Positions 1 through 8,561 of a stretch of 64,000 bases of DNA are shown here, piece after piece. A program made the translations under genes and the position numbers. A model generated the notes under the pieces. That model was given only the letters and a program-made list of their open reading frames with translations. It had not been told where the DNA came from and ran no database searches. How positions within the stretch are numbered: the stretch's first letter is position 1; every line of letters starts with the position of its first letter. This stretch comes from Talpa occidentalis (taxonomy: Eukaryota > Chordata > Mammalia > Eulipotyphla > Talpidae), in contig NW_023603184.1 in assembly GCF_014898055.3 (NCBI RefSeq), positions 27,506,808 through 27,570,807 of the forward strand, given 5' to 3'.

Positions 1-673
1 AATGCCAGGTGGGAAGCTTGTTGCTATAACCCAATGAGAAAGGATAAGGACTTGGAGCATCAGGAATGAAGAAAGGGTTTGTCTAAAGACATATTTTGAT
101 GTCCTATTCTTAACATATTTCAAAACAGATGAACTTTGAGAGTGAAGGAGAGAGGGAGAAATCCGGACGCCAGCTGGCTCTCAGACTGGAGTAGTCCCGG
201 CAGCTGTTTAGTAGGGGTTGTAGAGAAAAGACGATCTCCAGATGCCTGTGGGACACTAGGGGGCAATATCCTACAGGCAGGGCATTGGTAGACAGCCTGG
301 GACTGGAATTCAGCTGGGGTCTTAGGCTGGAGCATCACCTAACATCTGGTAACTGGCCCAGGAACAGGAGACCTTACTCAGTGAGGGTGTAGGCGAGGAA
401 CTAACTGGCTGTGTGCAGACACCTGATCCAGGATGTCACAAGGAGCCATTCACATGAGGTGAATCAGCATCAGAGCATGTGCGTACTTCTCTGCTGAGAG
501 CATTAACTCATACAAACAAATTTGTATTGTTCCACTGCACACTGCTACCATTTCTAGCCCTTGCAGCATCTTATCAGCTGGTGGCTAAGCATGTGGAGGG
601 AATGAGAAGGCAAAGGAAGCATCCTTAGCAATGAGAAAACTGTCAGTCACATATTTTGCAGTTCATTTCTTTT

Positions 674-1007
674 TTTTTTTTTTTAAATTATTATTTTTTT
701 TTATAGAGGCATGTTTTATTTATTTATTTATTTATTTATTTGTTTGTTTGTTTTGTTTGTACATGCACTGGGTACAGTCAGAAGCGCGGGTGGGTGAGAG
801 AATTCACCAGAGCCAGAGCAGGGAGCAGAGCAGGCAGAAGGACCGAAGTACACTGCTGAGGGGAGCAGCGGGCGGCAGGAGAGGTCTGCACGCCATGCGG
901 GACCCTCCTCTGGTGGCCAGGGAGCAACCAGGAATCGAACCGGCGCCGCAGAGGTCACCGGCAGCTTCGCAACCCAGCGCTCAACCGCTGCGCCACCAGG
1001 GAGGCCC
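674..1007 (-). mobile_element. tRNA-derived SINE, subfamily A, full length
   Basis: Minus-strand copy: head GGGCCTCCCTGGTGGCGCAG at 1007 reading down, B-box-like GGTTCGATTCC, then the body with GTACTTCGGTCC, and a tail of (TAAA)n/(CAAA)n at about 675-760. Flanked by a 17 bp target-site duplication (TGCAGTTCATTTCTTTT at 657-673 and 1008-1024). The tail has grown into a (TTTA)(TTTG) microsatellite at 717-760. The ORFs across it are spurious. Confidence 0.9.
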
Positions 1008-1189
1008 TGCAGTTCATTTCTTTTGGAGATTGTTGATGCATGAGGTTGCTCAGGCCTGGAGTCCCTGTCCTTTCTCCTTTCAAATCAAATTTTATTCTGA
1101 ATGGGCTCACCTTTCATAGACTGCAGGCACCCAATGTGGTCATTCCAACACAATTCACCATTGCTACAGCAGGTTGAGTTCCTAGGGGT

Positions 1190-1350
1190 AGGCCCTTGAC
1201 CTGGCCTTGGGGGAGTGCTATGGCAGTGTGTCTTTAGCCTCTCTGAGTCTCCGATTCCATAGCTATGAAATGGAATCAATGATGATCTCTCAAGACTTAA
1301 AATAAATAATGCAAAGCATTTGCAAGCCTCTTAGACATAACTGGCACTCA
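1190..1350 (+). repeat. MIR relic
   Basis: Resembles the MIR core: GCCTCTCTGAGTCTCC, an ATGAAATGGAAT-type segment, then AATAATGCAAAGCA. Diverged, boundaries approximate. Confidence 0.55.
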
Positions 1351-1915
1351 AAAGATCATTTTTAAAAATGCACTTGAACAGTGAAGAAGCCCAGAGACTC
1401 CCCTCTCTAAATGCATGGTGATTTAAAAACACCAGCCAAGCAGAGTAGGGTCTCAGTTTTTTCTTGGACATTCCGAAAACGTTGAGCATGACAGTAAAGT
1501 CCCAGGACAAGCAGGAAGGGGTCTCCCTCGAATGACCAGACCCAGTCAGGGAAAGAAAATGGTCTACAGTTACTCTGGGGTGAGCACAGGTCACCTGTGC
1601 TATCTGTTACTTACTAACCAGTTAGGGAATTAAGTGGGCTGTGTTAGCCTGAAAATGTTATAAATTTATACCTTCTCAAATTCCCAAAAGGATTAGAAAT
1701 AGCTTTTAGGAAAATGGAAAACACATTGAAAAGTAAAATAGATAAATGTCTGGAAAGACTAAAGTTCACAACCAATTGGGGTCCTGTTAGAATGCTTTGA
1801 TAGTCCAAGATGCTCCTTCATGGTTCTTCAAGTAGATCTACAAAGCTGACTCTGAGATTCCTGGTGGCCAAGATGAATATGAACACATATGGTCTTAGAA
1901 ATAAGATTTTTACAG

Positions 1916-2180
1916 GGGCTTCCTTGGTGGCACAAGGGGTTAAGACACACCACTATGGAGCTGTCCGCAGCCACTGCAGCACAAGTTCAATCCCTGGCCA
2001 GGGACCTGACCCACATGGTGCAGCAGACCTCTCCTGTCTCACCCACTGCTCCCCTCAGCAGTGTATTTCAGTCAGTCTGCCTGTTCTGTTCCCTACTGTC
2101 GCTGGTGAATCCTCTCACCTCCGACATCTCTGGCCTGTACCCCAGTTCTTGTATGCATAAATAAATAAATCTTTAAAAAA
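1916..2180 (+). mobile_element. tRNA-derived SINE, older copy
   Basis: Plus-strand copy starting GGGGCTTCCTTGGTGGCACA, with the GTATTTCAGTCAGTCTGCC body typical of subfamily B and an (AAAT)n-AAAAAA tail. Duplication AGAAATAAGATTT..ACAG at 1897-1915 and 2181-2197, with a 2-base length difference. More diverged than the copy at 674-1007. Confidence 0.88.
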
Positions 2181-2829
2181 AGAAATAAGATTTACAGTTC
2201 ACATGTAGCAATGTCATCCATACTCATTTTTCAGGGATAGTAAAGCTTTCTTTGATGAGTAGTCTGAAAGAAATTTCTCAGGTTGGTCTTATTCATAAGG
2301 TCACTTTGGGAAATAGTGAATAACTATCTCAAAGACATCTCTTTAGAATGCAATGGAAGAAATCACTGGGATTTTTTTCCCCCAACTTACAGCACATATG
2401 GGCAAAGCACTTAAGTATAGCTCCAAGGAAACAGGAGCTGAGGTGGGCTAGATAAATTTTATAACCCACAGCATTCTGTGGGGCTGTCTTCATCTAGAGA
2501 TAAAACCAGGAAGGTTCTCCTCCAAACCTTCCAAAATTATAATTTCTCTCAGTCAAATTTTTGGTTAAAAAAATCATTGATGAAAAATTTGAAGTTGAGA
2601 TGATATTTTCTATCAAAGAACTAACTAGAATGCAGGCTTCCTGATTAAGACCAGGTGGTTAGCAGAGATGAGCAGAACAGACGTTGCAAATACCAATGCA
2701 TTCTTCTCCAAGAACATTCATACCTGACACTATTTCTGTCCAAAAGACCTGGGGGCAGAACCCAGCCACAACAGGTCTGAGCACAGCTGGGGGGTATCTC
2801 AGGGATGACAGAAAGACACAGAAACTGGT

Positions 2830-2995
2830 GGCCTGAGTTTGGACTCTGCCTCCACTGCCCGAAGTCTTTGGCAGGCCCATTCTCCTTCATCAGCCTTGCT
2901 TTCTTCCTCTAGTGACACAGGGACAAACTGGTACTGGCTTCTGGTGTGGATCAAATGAGACCATGTGTGTAACAAGCATTGCACACAGTGACTTC
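2830..2995 (+). repeat. possible MIR relic
   Basis: TTTGGACTCTGCC followed by a CTTCATCAGC..TTTCTTCCTC segment and GATCAAATGAGACCATGTGTG matches the order of MIR blocks in plus orientation, but weakly. Confidence 0.4.
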
Positions 2996-3837
2996 CCAAC
3001 AAATATTTAGCAACACTAAACTGTGGTGGGGGCCTACAGGTAGCAGAGACAAAGATAGGAAAGCTAAACAGAATTTTCTTCCACCTGTTTTAAATACGAA
3101 CATAGTTTTTTCTTCTGGCAAGGAAAAATGTAATCTTCAGATAATAATCACCCACTTTCAATTAAATTTTTCATAATCTATCTCCCTCATGGAACATAAA
3201 GCAACATCAGCTTCTAATCTCTTCTTTCATTCCAGGAATGGTCCCCTAGGCCACCTTCTGGTGTCTGTGTATTTAATGGGCAGGACTTTGCAGGGAACAT
3301 AAAGGCACCTGATCTGTGATTAACACAGGCAGAAATAAGGGCTTGGTGGCGAAGGCTATTTCAGGAGTTCTGACCCATAAAACAGAGTCTGCACAGGAAA
3401 GTCATTTAGATGTCAATGAAGGCAGCAGCAAAGACAGAAAGAGTCTGGTATCTATAAAACACAGTGTGGACCCTACAAGATGAGTTCAAATATCAGCCAG
3501 GTGGGCTACAGCTGCTGTGGGGTTGGTCTTTCCTCTTGCCCCTCCAGCCTCTGTGCCTGGGGCTGCCCTCTCTCTGCCCTTCTTCCAAAACCTCTGACCT
3601 ACCTCTCTGTACATGAACTCACGCTACGGGTGAGTGAGTAAATGGGTATGTGGGTGCCCCTGCCCCAACCTTGCAATCTCCTACTTACTCTTAAAAATAA
3701 GAGCAAATGCTACACCCTCTTAAAGAGTTCCCCCATGTTCCGTGGAGTTCCCACCTACATGGTGTAGTAATTTGTCATTCCAATCTTTTTTTGTCTGTCT
3801 TCACTAGATTCCAGGGTTTTGAGGGAAGGAATGAGTC

Positions 3838-4120
3838 TTTTTTTTTTTTTTTAAGATTTTTTTTTTAATTTATTTATACAAGAGCTGGGGTGAAGGCCAG
3901 AGGCATGGGAGGGTGTGAGGATTCACCAGAGACAGAGCGGGGAACAGAACAGGCAGACTGATGAAATACACTGCTGAGGGGAGCAGCGGGCGAGACAGGA
4001 GAGGTCTGCCACACCATGTGGGCATCTCCCCTGCCGGCCGGGAATTGAACCCGCGCTGCAGAGGCTGTAGACAGCTTCACAGTGCTGCGCTCAATCCGTG
4101 CCCCACAGTGATATGAGGAC
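3838..4120 (-). mobile_element. tRNA-derived SINE, subfamily B
   Basis: T-rich head at 3838-3875 (complement of the A-rich tail), then the body with GAACAGAACAGGCAGACTG and GATGAAATACACTGCTGAGG, and a diverged tRNA-like head near 4110. Probable diverged duplication GAATGAGTCT / GAATAAGTCT on the two sides. Confidence 0.85.
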
Positions 4121-4164
4121 ATGAATAAGTCTGAGCCCCTGTGTGGATTCTAGTGGCCATGATT

Positions 4165-4437
4165 TTTTTTTTAAAGATTTATTTATTTTTATACAAGAGC
4201 TGGGGTACAGGCCAGAGGCGGGGGTGGGGAGGATGAGAGGATTCATCAGAGACAGATCAGGGAACAGAACAGGCAGAAGGACCAAAATACACTGCTGAGG
4301 GGAGCAGCGAGCACGACAGGAGCGGTCTGCCATGCCATGTGAGAATCTCCCTGGCCGGCTGGGAATCAAACCCGCGCTGCAGAGGCTGTGGACAGCTTCA
4401 CAGTGCTGTGCTCAACCCGCTGCACCACTGGGAGGCC
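4165..4437 (-). mobile_element. tRNA-derived SINE, mixed A/B features
   Basis: Full-length minus copy with perfect 15 bp duplication CTAGTGGCCATGATT at 4150-4164 and 4438-4452. The body has GAGCTGGGGTACAGGCCAG (type B) but GCAGAAGGACCAAAATACAC (near type A). It lies about 45 bp from the previous SINE, same orientation, but has its own duplication, so it is an independent insertion. Confidence 0.92.
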
Positions 4438-4635
4438 CTAGTGGCCATGATTCTTTCAAAAGAGATCATCAAAGCCTGGAGCAGTGACTTAAGTTTACTC
4501 ATAAATCCTTTCCATGCCCCGGCCCCATCTGACCATGCTGCCATGGGACTGGAGTTAGAGGAACGAAGGTTGGATGGGGAAGGAAGCCCTTGCTGCGAGG
4601 CAAGGCCAAGAGAGCCATGGGTAAGGAGGCTTTAC

Positions 4636-4833
4636 CTGATCGGGGCAGTGGAGTTCTCAAGCTTCCACCAGGCCTTGGGGGGGTTGAGGTAGCGGCACCA
4701 CAGCTCCCAGTCAAAGCCTTGGGCAGCCAGAGGGTACTCTTCTATCTCAAAGTTGTCATATTTGATGTTGTCAAAGGATGGTGAGATAATCCGCTTCCGG
4801 TTCTCCTTGATGCGGGTGAGGACAGGCTCAGCC
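4636..4833 (-). CDS. GALNT18: GALNT18 next internal exon (catalytic domain, continues from 6437-6620)
   Basis: The exon immediately downstream in the transcript. It is 198 nt (1 + 65 codons + 2): the first G completes the Trp codon left open by the previous exon, giving VGW-AEPVLTRIKENRKRII across the junction, and the last two bases open an Arg codon. Acceptor CTCAG is at 4834-4838, donor GTAAAG at 4630-4635. The peptide contains SPSFDNIKYDNFEIEEYP, AAQGFDWELWCRYLNPP and ends WWKLENSTAPI. The WCRYLNPPKAWW segment is what separates GALNT18 from GALNT17 and GALNT9 as I recall them, so this exon carries the paralogue call. It precedes the Gal/GalNAc-transferase motif and ricin-type lectin domain, neither of which is in this window. 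The frame is open throughout, as expected of a functional gene. Confidence 0.93.
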
Positions 4834-6436
4834 CTGAGCAGGAAGGGGCGAGAGAAGAGTAAGTGCTTCTAAGGTGGACAAACATCAGACTGGCCACTTC
4901 AAAGCTCCTCCCCCCGCTGAGAGAGGAAGGAACACCTGGCCAGGGGACAGCTGTTCTGCTCCTGGGAAGGGTACCAGCTCGCTGCCCCCCAACCTAATCC
5001 CCCATACTTCTGTGTTGGCAAGAGTCCTGGCTACCCTTCAGCCCATGCCAGGCTGAGCTGATTTTTAGCGCCTTAGATCCTTGTGTCTGCTCACTTTCCC
5101 TTTTCCCACTAGAAGGAAAATCAAGACTTGAAAAAGAAGAAAGGAACAGATCTGAGGTTCTGTGGGAAGCTTTCAACTTGGGCTTTGATTTTGCTAAACT
5201 TCAGAGTAGCAATCTGGAGGAAAAGACAGAGGTTGGCAGAAACAGGGAGATGAGAACAAACCTATTTTCACCAGCTCCGTGACACCATTGCACCCCCACA
5301 ACCCTTCTTCCCCACTCCCAAAGGAGAGTGGGAGAAAGTGGTCAGAGCTTTCCCAGGGAGCCCCTGTGGGTACCAGGCAAGAAATATGTTGGCAGACAGG
5401 AATGATCAGCTTCTCATTAATAATGCATTTGGTGCATAATTGTTTATTCAAATCAGCTTGAAATAGTAAGTGCCCCTCTCCTCTTCTGGCCATAAATTCA
5501 GTGAAAATGCTTTTTTAAATAGTTACAAATGGCAAACAGGGACTTCAACTATAAAAAATGGCTGCATTGCTGACATAATTCTGGCCTGTTATATAAAAGT
5601 ATGCCTGAATTTAGCCATGCTGGGTGAGTGCCTGGCTACTCCTTCCTGCTAAAGTCCCTGCTCACCTCACTCTAGGGAGGCAGAGGATGGTACCTGGTGC
5701 TGGGGAAGAGGGCAGACCCTAGCCCCATCAGGCACAGTGGTTTGCAGTGTGGTACATTCAGTTATTCCCAGGGTTAGGCCCCCAGCGCCTAGGCTCTCTG
5801 TAAAACCACACACAGCACACCCTCCAGTCCCTTGGCCCTGCGGGGATGCTGACACCAGTTCCCCCATCCCAGAGCAGTGGCAGTCACAGAGACCTTGAAT
5901 CTGTTTTCTTTCCCCACCCTGCACTTAAGCAGCCATAACCTGAGAAAGAAAGGACTAAGATCTAATTTCAGCAGTAGATGCTACCTCTGGTCTGGCCTCT
6001 GGGGAAGCCAGGGCACCTTTGACATCAGCGAATTTAGCTCCCTTTGCCCACTTGGTGTTGGCCCTCTCTGGGTGGTTTCTGCTTCATGTCTGGTCCAGCT
6101 CTCCCTCTCCTGGGGCTTGCCACCCTATCCATAGTGGAACTGGGACTCTGATTTGCTCTTGCATTTACTCCATCCCAGATCTTGTCTTCTAGAGGACCAC
6201 GTCAGGTGAAGTCACCCCTTTAGACACTGTGCTTTCCTGTTGACCCTTGGGTCTGCCCCCCAACCCCACTCCAAAGCACAAGCTCCACTGCCTAGGTTGC
6301 TCACATGCCCAAGTACCTTTGTTCCAGAATTCTCTCCTTTTCCTACATGGCTCAGATTCTACCATGCTTTGCTCCCATTTGAGCCAAAGCCCCTAGGGCC
6401 ACACTGGGAGTCCTCCTGTCTACTGAGGGCACTTAC
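4834..6436 (-). other. GALNT18: GALNT18 intron between the two exons (1603 bp)
   Basis: GT-AG intron on the minus strand, phase 2. I see no SINE or L1 in it. The interior around 5400-5470 is AT-rich with TAATAATGCAT-like homeodomain/POU-type sequence, which could be regulatory but has no further support. Short ORFs here are chance. Confidence 0.85.
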
Positions 6437-6620
6437 CAGCCCACATTGAACTCCACATGGGCATCAAAGAGTGCCACCACGGGGGCAGTGGCAGCTCTCC
6501 AGCCACTGACCCTGGAGCGGATCAGGCCTTCCTGCTTGCTGTGGCGCACGACTTTGATGAAACCAGGCTTCTGGCCGTTCACCTTGTCCACATACTCTGT
6601 CAGCTTCTCCTTCAGTTCCT
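6437..6620 (-). CDS. GALNT18: GALNT18 internal exon (GT-A catalytic domain, DXH motif)
   Basis: Internal coding exon of a Golgi polypeptide N-acetylgalactosaminyltransferase, the family that starts mucin-type O-glycosylation by moving GalNAc from UDP-GalNAc to Ser/Thr. Read on the minus strand, the exon is 184 nt: 2 nt finish a Glu codon, 60 codons follow, and 2 nt start a Trp codon. Acceptor CTAACAG lies at 6621-6627 and donor GTAAGT at 6431-6436. The peptide starts ELKEKLTEYVDKVN, continues with GFIKVVRH and GLIRSRVSGWRAA, and ends FDAHVEFNVGW. The Asp-Ala-His at 6457-6465 is the DXH metal/UDP-binding motif of the family. No stop or frameshift is seen. The Y-type subfamily (GALNT8/9/17/18) fits best. 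From memory, GALNT18 has been reported to have weak or no transferase activity and a chaperone-like role; the sequence cannot test that. Family certain, paralogue likely. Confidence 0.93.
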
Positions 6621-6684
6621 CTGTTAGGGAGAAAATATATAGTTAGCATAATGGGGGTGAGGTATGGACTGGGAGAATCCACAT

Positions 6685-7155
6685 AATCCTAGTGAACAAT
6701 CTACCTAGAGCGATATGTAAATTTAATGCAATCCCCATCAAAATACCAACAATATTCTTCAAAGAAATTGAACAAAAAATAGTGAAATTTATATGGAGCT
6801 ATAAATAACAACAGCAATTTTGAGGGGAAAAAAAGGAGAGAAATGTGTTATCTGACTTTAAAATATACTATAAAGCAGCAACAATTAAAACACTATGGTA
6901 TTGGCATAAAAACAGTCACATGGGTCAATGGAACAGAAAGTTCAGAAATAGAGCCATATATACACATCAATACTTAATTTATGATAAAGGAATCATGACT
7001 AGGGAAGGAGAGTCTCTAACAAAGGGTGCTGGGAAAACTGGACAGCCTGTGTTAAAGAATGAGGTTGGATCACTCTCTAACTTCACACACATAAACAAAT
7101 TCCAAATGCATTAAACATTTAGATATAATACCTACAACAATTAAAATATAGACAG
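6685..7155 (+). mobile_element. old L1 fragment, 5' part, interrupted by younger L1
   Basis: Degenerate L1 ORF2 sequence: ATCTACCTAGAGCGATATGT, AATGCAATCCCCATCAAAAT, TTCAAAGAAATTGAACAAA and ACACTATGGTATTGGCATAA correspond to the ORF2 region after the reverse transcriptase. It resumes at 12594 after the younger L1. Its left edge is only about 65 bp upstream of the GALNT18 acceptor, in antisense orientation to the gene. Confidence 0.85.
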
Positions 7156-7467
7156 GATTTTTTATTTATTTATTTATTTATTTATTTTTGCACCAGGGAC
7201 CTTTCTTTGCTGGAGACTGTGTAAACCTAGCAGAAGGCTCACCGAGGAGACAAAGGTAAGCTGGGAGGCTTGCCCATGCCGGGCGCCTTCTAGCCTGCAG
7301 TTCCAGCCCAGAGGGGAGCAGCACCCACCGCTGGGGCAGACCGGGCGTGCAGGGGAGCACGTTCCCACATCGCCATTTTGCAGCAGGGACCTTTCTTTGC
7401 TGGAGACTTGTGAACCCAGCAGAAGTTCCCCAGAGGAGCCAGTGGTGAGCTGGGAAGGTCGCCCAAG
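7156..7467 (+). promoter_or_regulatory. L1 5'UTR with tandem 190 bp monomers
   Basis: Begins with a T-rich (TTTA)n stretch (7158-7189), followed by two copies of a unit starting GCACCAGGGACCTTTC (7190) and GCAGCAGGGACCTTTC (7380), period 190 bp. The second copy runs into ORF1. Monomeric 5'UTRs are known in mouse L1 as promoter units. The GC-rich stretch at 7270-7380 is the likely promoter core. Both units carry splice-donor-like sequence (AAGGTAAGC near 7253; TGGTGAGC near 7445). Confidence 0.7.
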
Positions 7468-8493
7468 ATGCCGGCCAGTACCAGCAACACACTGTCACAA
7501 GGAATACGGCAAATTAGAAAACAGGCAGTAGGGAGTAGAAAAACCACATGCAACCCAGCAACTCCTCAGCAAAAAAGCACACGGCAAAAAGAAAACCATC
7601 TACCAGATTGCAACGACAGTAACTTGGAAGAACTTCTGAGCCTTCCAGATAGAGAATTTAAAATTGCTGTGATTAAAAAACTGACAGAAGTCATAAAGGA
7701 AAACAATGATAAGGGGAAAATAATTAATGACCAGAAGAATGAAATTGAGTCCCTAAAGAGGGAAGTAAAAGAAATGCAGGAGATCAAAGAATTAATGGAG
7801 ACGCTAAAGAACTCTGGGAAAAGCAATGAAAGCAGAATAGATGAAATGGAAGAATGAATAAGTACTCTTGAAGACACAGAAATAAAAAGAACTAAAACAG
7901 AAAAGGAAGGAGAAGTACGAAGGAAAAAGAACGAAGAAAGACTTTGGGAACTATCTGACTCCATGAGGAAAGGAAATATAAGAGTTATAGGAATCCCTGA
8001 AGGAGAGGAGAGAGATGTAGGAACAGAGAAAATATTCATGGATATAATTGAACAGAACTTCCCAAACGTGAAGAAGGAGCTGAAAATTGATATACAAGAA
8101 GCAAGAAGAACACCAAACTTCCATGACAAAAGGAAAAATACAGCAAGACACATAATAGTAAAGCTCCCAAGAATCCAAGACAAGGAAAAAATAATGAAAC
8201 TAACAAGAGGGAAGAAACAGATAACATTCAAAGGGAAACCAATCAGACTGACATCAGACTTCTCTGAAGAAACACTACGGGCAAGGAGAGAGTGGAGGGA
8301 CATAGTCAACAGACTCCAAGAAAACAGATGCCAACCAAAAATACTCTATCCCACAAAGCTCTCCTTCCTCTTTGAAGAAAGAATAAGGACCTTCCCAGAC
8401 AAACAGAAACTCTGGAATTTTATTATGACTAAACCCCCACTCCAAAAAATACTACAAGGAGTCCTAAAGCCAGAACCTCAGAGGGACGAATAA
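7468..8493 (+). pseudogene. L1 ORF1 (RNA-binding protein) with one internal stop
   Basis: ORF1p is the RNA-binding trimeric chaperone that coats L1 RNA in cytoplasmic RNPs. The frame spans 342 codons including the final stop, near the usual 338-370. N-terminal region to about residue 45; coiled coil about 45-130 (EVIKENNDKGKIINDQKNEI, KREVKEMQEIKELMETLK); RRM starting about residue 166 (GNIRVIGIPEGEE); C-terminal domain with ARRTPNFHDKRKN, ARHIIVKLP and QPKILYPTKLSFLF. A TGA at 7855-7857 (codon 130) breaks the frame at the end of the coiled coil; the position fits decay of a CGA codon. Downstream sequence stays in frame to 8493. The start is chosen because the ATG begins the conserved frame in the second 5'UTR monomer. 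An opposite-strand ORF of 247 codons at 7566-8309 is its shadow. Confidence 0.95.
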
Positions 8494-8561
8494 CAACAAA
8501 AGAAGGCCAAAGAAAGTTATTAAAAGAATAAATAAATAAAATCAAAGGAAAGACAAACACA

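Larger units (their letters stand above)
1..4635 (-). other. GALNT18: GALNT18 downstream intron, partial
   Basis: Follows the donor at 4630-4635. The next expected exon, which should encode the Gal/GalNAc-T motif region, was not found, so the intron runs off the window. Besides the SINE and MIR copies listed separately, 1-656 and 2200-2830 hold no recognisable feature. 3700-3838 has weak L2-like sequence. Confidence 0.75.

Noticed and set aside
631..1119. 162-codon ORF through a SINE
   Set aside because: Runs through a (TTTA) tract and SINE body; frame changes between copies, no conserved protein.
4636..4833. GALNT17 or GALNT9 as identity
   Set aside because: Remembered GALNT17 and GALNT9 sequences differ clearly in the segment after FDWELWC (no NPPKAWW).
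7566..8309. 247-codon minus-strand ORF
   Set aside because: Exact antisense shadow of L1 ORF1; an A-rich coding strand gives few stops on the other strand.
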